Source: Candidatus Harrisonbacteria bacterium
Lineage (GTDB): Bacteria > Patescibacteriota > Minisyncoccia > UBA6257 > UBA11618
Direction of reading: 5' to 3'
DNA: 8,819 bases
Assembly: GCA_023244865.1 (NCBI GenBank)
Contig: JAHFLM010000031.1
Span: forward strand, 1,502-10,320
Shown: piece after piece, positions 1 through 4,702 of the stretch
How positions within the stretch are numbered: position 1 is the stretch's first letter
How the letters are laid out: each line of letters opens with the position of its first letter
Translations under genes and position numbers: made by a program
Notes under the pieces: model-generated
Database searches by the model: none
What the model was told of the DNA's origin: nothing
The model's input: only the letters and a program-made list of their open reading frames with translations

Positions 1-2
1 CT

Positions 3-464
3 CGTCTTAAGGATCAGGTTTTAGTTTACGATTCTGGAGATGAGTTCTGCTTTGATGACGGATTTATCGATGACTTGGTAGACGTTGCTTTCTATTGGCT
101 CGACGACATTCCAATGAGCTTTGACACCTCGAGTTTTCAATCTGAGGCAGACACTCCATTCTTTGACAATCCAGTTGAATTCAATGGGGATGCTCCATTC
201 ATAGAAGATCAAGTTGGATCTGCCGATGAAAGCGATCTACCGGTCTTTGAAACCAGCGTCGACCAGTTACCAAATTACCAGTTCGGAGATTTGGTTGGAG
301 TTGCCGTTAATAATTCTGATGCAGAGGCGGAGGCTCAATCAGGTGATGATACTGAGCCAGATCAAGTTGAAGTGGAAGATAATGCTGTTGATGAAAGTCA
401 GAGCGAAAGCAATGACAGTCAGCAAGATTGTGACGATGACAGTAGTCTCGGTGACCTCTCCTAA
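3..464 (+). CDS. C-terminal part of an extremely acidic protein of unknown function (5' end outside window)
   Basis: The frame is open from base 3 to the TAA at 462-464, giving 153 visible residues. A TTG at 75 could be read as a start, but the frame continues upstream without a stop and that TTG has no Shine-Dalgarno site, so I treat the gene as truncated by the window edge. The visible part has about 44 Asp/Glu and only two basic residues (R and K, both within the first three codons); the last 129 residues contain no Lys, Arg or His. The first half carries aromatic residues (FYW, FF, F) among acidic ones, which suggests some folded or amphipathic structure. The last 50 residues are almost only D, E, S, Q, N and A and are probably disordered. 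No TM segment or sorting signal is visible. A terminator follows 20 bases after the stop. The family is not recognised. Reading frame is confident, role unknown. Confidence 0.75.
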   Translation, partial: RLKDQVLVYDSGDEFCFDDGFIDDLVDVAFYWLDDIPMSFDTSSFQSEADTPFFDNPVEFNGDAPFIEDQVGSADESDLPVFETSVDQLPNYQFGDLVGVAVNNSDAEAEAQSGDDTEPDQVEVEDNAVDESQSESNDSQQDCDDDSSLGDLS

Positions 465-484
465 AAATTTATGAATTAAAACTT

Positions 485-511
485 AAGCCACGGCTAACCC
501 CGTGGTTTTTT
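485..511 (+). terminator. Rho-independent terminator after the acidic-protein gene
   Basis: CCACGG (488-493) pairs with CCGTGG (500-505) around a 6-base loop. The stem extends by A-T and G-T pairs at its base (485-487 with 506-508). A run of six T (506-511) follows. It separates the acidic-protein gene from cassette A. Confidence 0.85.
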
Positions 512-518
512 ATTACCC

Positions 519-547
519 TAGACACCCCTTAATTTCCAAGGTAATCT
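519..547 (+). promoter_or_regulatory. Probable promoter of cassette A
   Basis: The -35-like TAGACA (519-524, 5 of 6 to consensus) is separated by 17 bases from a weak -10-like TAATCT (542-547, 3 of 6). Taken alone this is weak. It is supported by lying between a terminator and the first gene, and by the same arrangement with a much better -10 in front of cassette B (3842-3870), including a shared GACACCC and TTAA. The predicted transcript start is near 554, about 33 bases before the ATG at 587. Confidence 0.45.
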
Positions 548-561
548 ACCCTTAGTTTTCC

Positions 562-580
562 AGCTCTTTCAAAAAGGATC
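562..580 (+). promoter_or_regulatory. Leader element AGCTCTTT plus SD of cassette A, able to form a small SD-covering hairpin
   Basis: AGCTCTTT (562-569) is followed by the SD AAAAAGGA (571-578), 8 bases before ATG 587. TCTTT (565-569) can pair with AAGGA (574-578), one pair being U-G, around a 4-base loop; this would hide the SD. The same block precedes cassette B at 3884-3900. The pairing is short (5 bp) and its stability is unproven. Confidence 0.45.
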
Positions 581-586
581 GAATTC

Positions 587-775
587 ATGCTGCCTCTCAA
601 CATTGTCAGTTATCTCGTCGTAGCTATCATCCTTCTTTCCTGCCTCAACGCCATTTACCAAATGTTCATGTTACTCGTCTGGCCGACTTTACCCCATTGG
701 ATGAGGAAATCTATCCAACGGGGTGTAAAATCTTTCCGCGCTAAATTTTACCGCAGAAGAAAGGCTTCGCCATGA
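587..775 (+). CDS. Small single-TM protein with strongly basic cytoplasmic-type tail, unknown function
   Basis: The product is 62 residues. The ATG at 587 follows AAAAAGGA by 8 bases. Residues about 6-32 are a long hydrophobic span with one Cys (C19) and an embedded NAIYQ stretch, so it is one TM helix or a re-entrant pair. Residues 40-59 hold ten Arg/Lys, ending in a YRRRK cluster, which by the positive-inside rule should be cytoplasmic and could touch phospholipid or nucleic acid. The stop codon overlaps the start of the next gene (ATGA at 772-775), so the two are translationally coupled. I do not recognise the family. It is the first gene of cassette A, which runs from its own promoter to its own terminator. 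Confidence 0.75.
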   Translation: MLPLNIVSYLVVAIILLSCLNAIYQMFMLLVWPTLPHWMRKSIQRGVKSFRAKFYRRRKASP

Positions 776-1137
776 GTCCTTACATTGAGATTGCTCTTTT
801 TATTGTTTTTTTCGTGGTGATCGGTGTTGTTTTTCTTATAAAAAGCGCGAGAGTAATTTGCCTGCACTGTGGCGAAAAGCACACGGCCGGGTTCAAAACT
901 ATTACTGCCGTTTCGCCTGGCAACATTCTTTTTCGTGATTGGTTCCGGTGTGACAATAGTAAGAGTAATCTTTGGTACTATCGAGATATTTTGCGCACCG
1001 GGAACACCCCAGTTAATTCCGACACTCCCTGGATCCTCACTTACGTTGACCCTGTGAGCGAAATAGCTTTAGTGAAAGCCAAAGAAGCTTATGAGCAATT
1101 GCACAAAGTTATCGATCCAAAGAAAGAAGAAAAATAA
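772..1137 (+). CDS. N-terminally anchored small protein with a CxxC motif, unknown function
   Basis: The product is 121 residues. The ATG at 772 overlaps the stop of the preceding gene (ATGA), and an AGAAAGG SD lies 7 bases upstream. Residues about 5-23 form a hydrophobic anchor, followed by K24, S25 and R27, which suggests the rest faces the cytoplasm. C30-L-H-C33-G looks like half of a zinc ribbon or rubredoxin-type knuckle. A third Cys (C60) lies in WFRCDN, and His32 and His37 might supply a further ligand, but a full four-ligand set is not clear. Residues 75-113 look like a mixed, then helical domain with a Lys/Glu-rich C-terminus (KKEEK). Possible jobs are a redox or metal-bound membrane-linked partner of the upstream basic protein; this is a guess. 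The family is not recognised. Confidence 0.75.
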   Translation: MSPYIEIALFIVFFVVIGVVFLIKSARVICLHCGEKHTAGFKTITAVSPGNILFRDWFRCDNSKSNLWYYRDILRTGNTPVNSDTPWILTYVDPVSEIALVKAKEAYEQLHKVIDPKKEEK

Positions 1138-1189
1138 TCATATGGCGCTGGCCGTTAGTAATAGCTTTAGCGCGGGCAAAATAGATAAT

Positions 1190-1231
1190 AAAAAACAAAG
1201 GCCCAGGCACACTTAGTGTCTGGGCTTTTTT
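1190..1231 (+). terminator. Terminator of cassette A, probably bidirectional
   Basis: GCCCAGGCAC (1201-1210) pairs with GTGTCTGGGC (1216-1225) with one G-T pair and a 5-base loop ACTTA. Six T follow (1226-1231). On the left flank, AAAAAACAAAG (1190-1200) gives a U-rich run on the opposite strand, so the same hairpin can end the convergent minus-strand gene, whose stop is at 1283-1285. This shared use supports both neighbouring transcription units as real. Confidence 0.85.
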
Positions 1232-1282
1232 AGCGAGGCATCGATTACTCGATCCTCTGCCGTTGTGGCGGGGGTGGGGAGT

Positions 1283-1582
1283 CTAAAGCGACTCTCTTCC
1301 TTGGGCGAGCCGCATCAGCATTTGCCGGCGGGCACTGTCCCAAGCAACGTACTCGATGATGTCCTGAGCGATTCTGGTTGCCAGGCTGGCGATGTCGCCA
1401 CTGGTTCTTTGCCAGAACTCTGTGAGCTCCTGACGTGCGTACTCGGAGCTGATTCCGAGTCTGGTCGCAACCGCGAGCAATCTCTCGCTCGCCTGTCGCT
1501 TCAGTTGCATCAGCCAGTCGGCCACAACTTCAACGGGACTCTTCACTCTCTCGACCACAGCGCTGTTTTGATTCTGGTTCAT
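1283..1582 (-). CDS. Small all-helical soluble protein, unknown function; GC-rich gene
   Basis: The product is 99 residues. The ATG (complement of 1580-1582) has a near-perfect GAAGGAGA SD 7 bases upstream, a near-consensus promoter further up (1667-1695) and a terminator beyond its TAG, so I chose this strand over the longer plus-strand frame across it. It is Gln-, Glu- and Arg-rich with alternating hydrophobic heptad-like spacing and no TM segment. Residues 37-53 (LG-I-S with flanking Ala and a downstream EL) faintly resemble a helix-turn-helix, but the residues usual at the end of the recognition helix do not fit well. G+C is 140 of 240 bases in 1321-1560, against 26 of 60 in 2701-2760 (rodA) and 17 of 60 in 2041-2100. 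Leu is written mostly CTG/CTC with no TTA, unlike neighbours. It may be an acquired gene. It could be a regulator acting on the palindromes in its own promoter; this is inference. Confidence 0.75.
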   Translation of the reverse strand: MNQNQNSAVVERVKSPVEVVADWLMQLKRQASERLLAVATRLGISSEYARQELTEFWQRTSGDIASLATRIAQDIIEYVAWDSARRQMLMRLAQGRESL

Positions 1583-1596
1583 GACCAGTCTCCTTC

Positions 1597-1610
1597 GCCG
1601 GTTTTCCGGC
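1597..1610 (-). promoter_or_regulatory. Leader hairpin immediately upstream of the SD of the minus-strand gene
   Basis: On the minus strand GCCGG-AAAA-CCGGC is a perfect 5-bp GC stem with an AAAA tetraloop, directly abutting the SD (1589-1596). A second possible stem, GGGCT/AGCCC (1651-1655 with 1633-1637), lies further up in the roughly 78-base leader. Together they make a structured 5' UTR; whether it regulates or just stabilises the message cannot be told. Confidence 0.5.
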
Positions 1611-1665
1611 CTCCCCCTAACAATGTGCGACAGGGCTTCAGACGCTCCTCAGCCCATCTAATTAC

Positions 1666-1695
1666 AAGTATAGCATACTTGACACCTAAAGTCAA
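1666..1695 (-). promoter_or_regulatory. Near-consensus promoter of the minus-strand gene, overlaid by two palindromes
   Basis: Read on the minus strand, TTGACT (1690-1695) is followed by a 17-base spacer and TATACT (1667-1672), each 5 of 6 to the sigma-70 consensus. A perfect inverted repeat AAGTAT-AGC-ATACTT (1666-1680) covers the -10, and a second one, TTGAC-7-GTCAA (1679-1695), covers the -35. Two dyads placed exactly on the polymerase contacts look like operators. Part of the second dyad arises because a plus-strand TTGACA (1679-1684) faces the minus-strand TTGACT. Confidence 0.75.
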
Positions 1696-1729
1696 ATCAG
1701 GCTCATAAACCAAGTAAAATGAAGCTTTT

Positions 1730-1758
1730 TTGAATTAAAATCATAAAAATGCCATACT
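1730..1758 (+). promoter_or_regulatory. Possible extended -10 promoter giving a leaderless transcript of the 1766 gene
   Basis: TTGAAT (1730-1735), a 17-base spacer, then CATACT (1753-1758) preceded by TGC (1750-1752), an extended -10. The expected start of transcription is 1765-1766, which is the ATG itself. No SD is visible upstream of that ATG. Each hexamer matches only 4 of 6, so confidence is moderate; the divergent neighbour means a promoter must lie in this gap. Confidence 0.45.
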
Positions 1759-1765
1759 GAATCTA

Positions 1766-2521
1766 ATGAGTAGGAGCACCAAACAACTTTTATATGGCAG
1801 TTTCTACCTGATTATTTTCGCCATTATCATCCTCTTTATTTACCTAAGATTTTTCAAATCCACGCCGACCTGCTTTGATAAAATTCAAAATCAAACTGAA
1901 ACGGATATCGATTGCGGGGGAGTTTGTGGGAGTTGCGCCATTCATCAAGCTAAGCAACCAAAAGTTTTAGACAGCCTTTATTTGGTTGGTGCTAATAATC
2001 AACTTTTAGTTTTAGCACAATTACAAAATCCTAACTCGCTCGTTTCTATTTCTAAAATTCCTTACCGAGCCATTTTATTTGATAAAAATAATCAGGCTTT
2101 AGGGATGTTTAAATCCACCGCTAATTTATATATTGGTGAAAGTCGTTGGGTTTCTTTTGTGGGCGAAGTGCCTGACCCGGCAAAAATCTCTTCGTTAAAA
2201 ATCGAGCTCGACTCCGCAATTTTTAATGATCAAAAACTCGAAGCGCCGATTATTCGGATTCAAAACGATAAAAAGATTATTAGCGGAACCGATTGGGGGA
2301 TCGAGGCTGAAGTTTTAAATCCTAATCCCTTTCTCATTAAAAATATTACGATCTTAAGTTTAATGAGAGATCAAACCGACTTAATTAAAACCGCCAGCCA
2401 AACTTTTATTACCGAATTAAAAGGCTTTGAAACTCAAAAAATTCTTCTTAAATTCCCTAATTTTCCTAATGTAAAATTTGAAGATTTAAAACCCGACTAT
2501 GCTTTAAGCGGGGAGTTGTGA
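1766..2521 (+). CDS. Membrane-anchored extracytoplasmic protein with a DIDCGG-type Cys motif, unknown function
   Basis: The product is 251 residues. The ATG at 1766 places a short basic N-terminus (R3, K6) before a hydrophobic span at about residues 8-30, an uncleaved anchor of N-in topology, so the remainder should be outside the cytoplasm. Just after it comes a Cys motif: C36, then QNQTETDIDCGG (residues 41-52) with C50, C54 and C57. Four Cys so close to the membrane could form two disulfides, and the Asp/Asn spacing resembles a calcium-binding loop. Similar motifs recur in uncharacterised CPR surface proteins as far as I recall. Residues 65-250 alternate short hydrophobic strands with turns, as in beta-sandwich domains, possibly two tandem copies (about 65-155 and 160-250). 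No catalytic motif is seen. The gene has no SD. It may be cotranscribed with rodA 137 bases downstream. Confidence 0.8.
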   Translation: MSRSTKQLLYGSFYLIIFAIIILFIYLRFFKSTPTCFDKIQNQTETDIDCGGVCGSCAIHQAKQPKVLDSLYLVGANNQLLVLAQLQNPNSLVSISKIPYRAILFDKNNQALGMFKSTANLYIGESRWVSFVGEVPDPAKISSLKIELDSAIFNDQKLEAPIIRIQNDKKIISGTDWGIEAEVLNPNPFLIKNITILSLMRDQTDLIKTASQTFITELKGFETQKILLKFPNFPNVKFEDLKPDYALSGEL

Positions 2522-2541
2522 TAAATTTACAACCACGCCTT

Positions 2542-2642
2542 CTGTCACCTCGAGTGAGTCTACTGCGAGCGAGAAGGTCTAGCGATAGCGGGTTTTATGC
2601 GAGCTAGGGCTCTGGATATTCTCACTTCGTTCGATATGACAG
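2542..2642. repeat. 101-bp imperfect palindromic intergenic repeat (MITE/REP-like)
   Basis: Ends are CTGTCA (2542-2547) and TGACAG (2637-2642). Nested inside are further matching arms: TCGA on each side, GAGAA (2571-2575) with TTCTC (2619-2623), and CTAGC (2579-2583) with GCTAG (2603-2607). The whole can fold as one long interrupted hairpin. It has no reading frame, no T-run and higher G+C than its flanks. It ends 16 bases before the rodA ATG, so it also supplies that gene's 5' UTR. Elements of this look are usually multicopy; only one copy is in this window. Confidence 0.6.
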
Positions 2643-2658
2643 GGGAAGCGATTTCGTT

Positions 2659-3741
2659 ATGTTGAAAGACCTCTTAATTAGTTGGAAAAAGATGGATTGG
2701 GTCCTGAATTTTAGCGTGGCTATTATTCTTGTTTTAGGCTCCCTCACTATTCTGAGCGTCAATCAGGAATTATTTTTACACCAACTTCCAATTCTCTTTG
2801 TCTCTCTGTCTTTAGTTTTTATTTTTGCCTTAATCGACTGGCGACCGCTTGTGAATTACCATTACGTGACTTTGGGGCTTTACGCTTTCTGTCTTTTACT
2901 TTTAGTTTTCACTTTTTTCTTTGCGCCAACGATTCGCGGTATTCGCGGCTGGTTGGTTTTAGGCCCAGTTCAGCTTCAGGTTTCGGAGTTGGTTAAATAC
3001 TCATTGATTGTTATCTTCTCTGCCTTCTTTGCTCGTCGGCATATCTCGATCGCTCATTTTAGCAACGTCATCGCCTCCTTTTTCTATTTTCTTATTCCTG
3101 CAAGTTTAATCCTTATCCAGCCTGACCTTGGTTCGACTCTCGTCCTTTTTTCCCTTTGGGTCGGCTATCTTTTAGTGAGCGGTTTGCGGTGGCGCCATTT
3201 AGGCGTTGGTATTTTAGTAGTGGTTGTTTTTAGCGCTTGGGCCTGGGGGAGCTTCTTGAAGCCTTATCAAAAGGAAAGAATTAAAGGCTTGTTCAACCCC
3301 GAATACGATCCGCTCGGTATTAACTACAATGTCATTCAGGCTAAAATTGCGATTGGTAGCAGTGGCTTTTTAGGTAATGGTTACAAGCAGGGGACGCAGA
3401 CGCAACTCGGCTTTCTTCCCGAAGCCGCTAACGATTTTATTTTCGCTGCCTTCATCGAAGAGTGGGGGCTACTTGGTGGCGCTTTGTTGATTCTGGCCTA
3501 CGGTGTGATGCTCTACCGTATTATCAGGATCGGCTTTTTCGCTAAAAATAATTTCTTCAAATTTATTTCCTTAGGTTCGGTCATTCTTTTTACTACCCAT
3601 CTTATTTTAAACGTTGGTTCAAATTTAGGACTTGTCCCCGTCGTCGGCGTCCCCCTGTCTTTCTTCAGCTATGGTGGCAGTAATCTACTTACCAGCGCCC
3701 TAATTTTAGGCACCGTCCAAAGCATTCCTTTGAGGAGTTAA
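2659..3741 (+). CDS. rodA: RodA/FtsW-family (SEDS) peptidoglycan glycosyltransferase, RodA-like
   Basis: The product is 360 residues, about the usual length for the family, with roughly ten TM segments. SEDS proteins polymerise lipid II into glycan strands at the inner membrane, partnered by a class B PBP. Family landmarks visible: IRGWLVLG after the third TM segment, QPDLGST (154-160), GSSGFLGNG (233-241), the extracytoplasmic FLPEAANDFIFA with the essential Asp at D259, and the C-terminal VVGVPLSFFSYGGS (SYGGS at 337-341). A RodA role (cell elongation) is favoured over FtsW because of the short N- and C-termini and the loop sequence, but the two cannot be separated firmly by eye. The ATG at 2659 has only a poor SD (AGGGGA, 11-12 bases away) that comes from the end of the upstream repeat; M12 (2692) is an alternative start. 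MltG, acting on the same polymer, lies 1 kb downstream. Confidence 0.93.
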   Translation: MLKDLLISWKKMDWVLNFSVAIILVLGSLTILSVNQELFLHQLPILFVSLSLVFIFALIDWRPLVNYHYVTLGLYAFCLLLLVFTFFFAPTIRGIRGWLVLGPVQLQVSELVKYSLIVIFSAFFARRHISIAHFSNVIASFFYFLIPASLILIQPDLGSTLVLFSLWVGYLLVSGLRWRHLGVGILVVVVFSAWAWGSFLKPYQKERIKGLFNPEYDPLGINYNVIQAKIAIGSSGFLGNGYKQGTQTQLGFLPEAANDFIFAAFIEEWGLLGGALLILAYGVMLYRIIRIGFFAKNNFFKFISLGSVILFTTHLILNVGSNLGLVPVVGVPLSFFSYGGSNLLTSALILGTVQSIPLRS

Positions 3742-3795
3742 ATCACGCGAGTCACAAGACGCGTACCACAAATCACAAAAACACCAACATCTGTC

Positions 3796-3815
3796 ATTCC
3801 CGTGAAAACGAGAAT
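3796..3815. repeat. Short palindromic intergenic element of the ATTCCC...GAAT type
   Basis: ATTC-C-CGT, loop GAAA, ACG-A-GAAT forms a 20-base hairpin with one mismatch, preceded by CTGTC. It resembles the widespread intergenic ATTCCC/GGGAAT dispersed repeats (as in the Neisseria dRS3 class). It has no T-run, so it is not a typical terminator. Like the 101-bp repeat on the other side of rodA, it begins with CTGTCA. Confidence 0.45.
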
Positions 3816-3841
3816 CTACGTGAAGCTTAGGAATACCTAAT

Positions 3842-3870
3842 TTGACACCCATTAAATTTAATTTTATAAA
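3842..3870 (+). promoter_or_regulatory. Strong sigma-70-type promoter of cassette B
   Basis: Perfect TTGACA (3842-3847), a 17-base spacer and TATAAA (3865-3870, 5 of 6). The predicted transcript start is near 3877, 30 bases before ATG 3907. It has the same geometry as the cassette A promoter (519-547). Confidence 0.8.
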
Positions 3871-3883
3871 TAAGGCTGCTTTA

Positions 3884-3900
3884 AGCTCTTTGAAAAGGAG
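3884..3900 (+). promoter_or_regulatory. Leader element AGCTCTTT plus SD of cassette B, able to form an SD-covering hairpin
   Basis: CTCTTT (3886-3891) can pair over 6 bp (one U-G) with AAGGAG (3895-3900) around a GAA loop, hiding the whole SD of the first gene. The matching element before cassette A is at 562-578. Conservation of both arms at nearly fixed distance from the promoter suggests a function in translation control; this is inference. Confidence 0.5.
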
Positions 3901-3906
3901 ATCTTG

Positions 3907-4116
3907 ATGAATCTTAGTCCCATGAAGCTAGCCGGTTTTGCTTGGCTTTCTATTATTTTGGCAGCGTTTTTTTGCATTTTAACCTTTCTATTCGAGAGTA
4001 ATACTTTTGCAACTACCTCAGCTTTATTCTTGATTAGCGGTTTAGGATTTGGTTTTTGGGCTGTCGTGAAAGAGTTTTCGAGAGACAAAACAACCCCAGA
4101 AATTGGAGGTCAATAA
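3907..4116 (+). CDS. Small protein with two TM segments, unknown function
   Basis: The product is 69 residues from the ATG at 3907, which has AAAAGGAG ending 6 bases upstream; the adjacent TTG at 3904 is too close to that SD. Hydrophobic spans lie at about 9-29 and 34-54, joined by a four-residue ESNT turn, so it is a tight helical hairpin with both ends on one side. The polar tail (KEFSRDKTTPEIGGQ) is mixed in charge. The stop TAA overlaps the next start (TAATG at 4114-4118), so the genes are coupled. Resemblance to small phage or plasmid membrane proteins is only in size. The family is not recognised. Confidence 0.75.
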   Translation: MNLSPMKLAGFAWLSIILAAFFCILTFLFESNTFATTSALFLISGLGFGFWAVVKEFSRDKTTPEIGGQ

Positions 4117-4415
4117 TGACAGAATTTCAACTAGCCTCCTGGACAACTTTTGGCATGATCGTAATTTTCTCGTCTATGAAATTTGTTTTCATGTGTTCTG
4201 ATAAGCAGGATAAAAAAGGTTGGCGTTTAGGCGTTTTACTTTTTGCAGTTAGTTTTTTCGCTACATCTCATTTATTCAATCTTTGGCACGATATCTGCGC
4301 CAAAAACAACAACTACCTAACTTTCGAAAGCGATGATGGCAAGTTCAAAATCAAAACCCTTAGCCCTTTCTCTAAGCCAAGTAAATTAGAAAAAGGTGAT
4401 TTAGATGATGATTAG
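4116..4415 (+). CDS. Small protein with two TM segments and a polar C-terminal tail, unknown function
   Basis: The product is 99 residues from the ATG at 4116. A longer frame opens at 4056, but the TTGGAGGT SD (ending at 4110, 5 bases before the ATG) and the TAATG junction with the preceding stop decide for 4116. TM spans are about residues 8-27 and 36-56, linked by a charged loop (CSDKQDKKGWR, positive, hence probably cytoplasmic). That would put the tail after H58-D59-I60-C61 in the cytoplasm or outside depending on topology; by the positive-inside rule both termini are outside. The tail ends in the acidic run GDLDDD, and the codons for DDD overlap the next gene's start. The family is not recognised. 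Confidence 0.75.
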   Translation: MTEFQLASWTTFGMIVIFSSMKFVFMCSDKQDKKGWRLGVLLFAVSFFATSHLFNLWHDICAKNNNYLTFESDDGKFKIKTLSPFSKPSKLEKGDLDDD

Positions 4416-4629
4416 TATAATCTTTTTAGTCTTAGGAATAATATTTTTCATATTATTAACAACTCGCATGAGTCTCTTGATCCGCATTTACGAGCTAGAG
4501 AATCCCGGCGCTTCGCACAGAGACATGAAAGATGATGGTTTGTCAGTCTTTTATTTTACCCTTGGTTGTCTAACATTTTTCCCAGGCGTCGTAGCCCTTC
4601 TCGATCAACTTCAAAAAAGTTTGAACTAA
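4405..4629 (+). CDS. Small protein with two TM segments, unknown function
   Basis: The product is 74 residues (73 if it starts at the second ATG, 4408). The start lies inside the preceding gene, an 11-base overlap, and is served by AAAAGGTGAT (4391-4400), which matches the extended anti-SD. TM spans are about 3-20 and 46-66, separated by a polar stretch with IRIYELENPGASHRDMKDD. The central loop has both charges and a conserved-looking NPG turn. It is the last gene of cassette B, and a strong terminator starts 15 bases after its stop. The chained overlaps suggest that the three products are made in fixed ratio and may form one complex; this is inference. Confidence 0.72.
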   Translation: MMISIIFLVLGIIFFILLTTRMSLLIRIYELENPGASHRDMKDDGLSVFYFTLGCLTFFPGVVALLDQLQKSLN

Positions 4630-4643
4630 GGAAGTCAAATCCC

Positions 4644-4668
4644 AAGCTCCGCCCACGCGGAGCTTTTT
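4644..4668 (+). terminator. Rho-independent terminator of cassette B
   Basis: AAGCTCCGC (4644-4652) pairs with GCGGAGCTT (4657-4665), a 9-bp perfect stem with a CCAC loop, followed by a T run (4664-4668). It ends cassette B and leaves only 46 bases to hold the promoter of the next gene. Confidence 0.9.
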
Positions 4669-4702
4669 AATTTGCCCTTAATCAATATCCGTATTACACT
4701 AA

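Noticed and set aside
869..1057. 62-codon frame inside the CxxC protein gene
   Set aside because: Alternate-frame shadow of 772-1137, without an SD of its own.
1142..1216. 24-codon frame starting ATGGCGCTG and ending inside the terminator stem
   Set aside because: No SD and no recognisable product; it lies in the trailer of cassette A. A leader-peptide role would need a gene downstream on the same strand, which is absent.
1265..1708. 147-codon plus-strand frame across the GC-rich island
   Set aside because: It has no SD, runs antisense over the minus-strand gene with its good promoter, SD and terminator, and covers that promoter; it is likely an overlap artefact of high G+C.
3743..3765. ACGCG...CGCGT hairpin after rodA as a terminator
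   Set aside because: Only 5 bp, a 10-base loop and no T-run; not supportable as a terminator.
4056..4115. Extended start for the second gene of cassette B
   Set aside because: The extension overlaps the preceding gene by 60 bases, lacks an SD and encodes a charged stretch; the GGAGG at 4105-4109 and TAATG junction fit ATG 4116.
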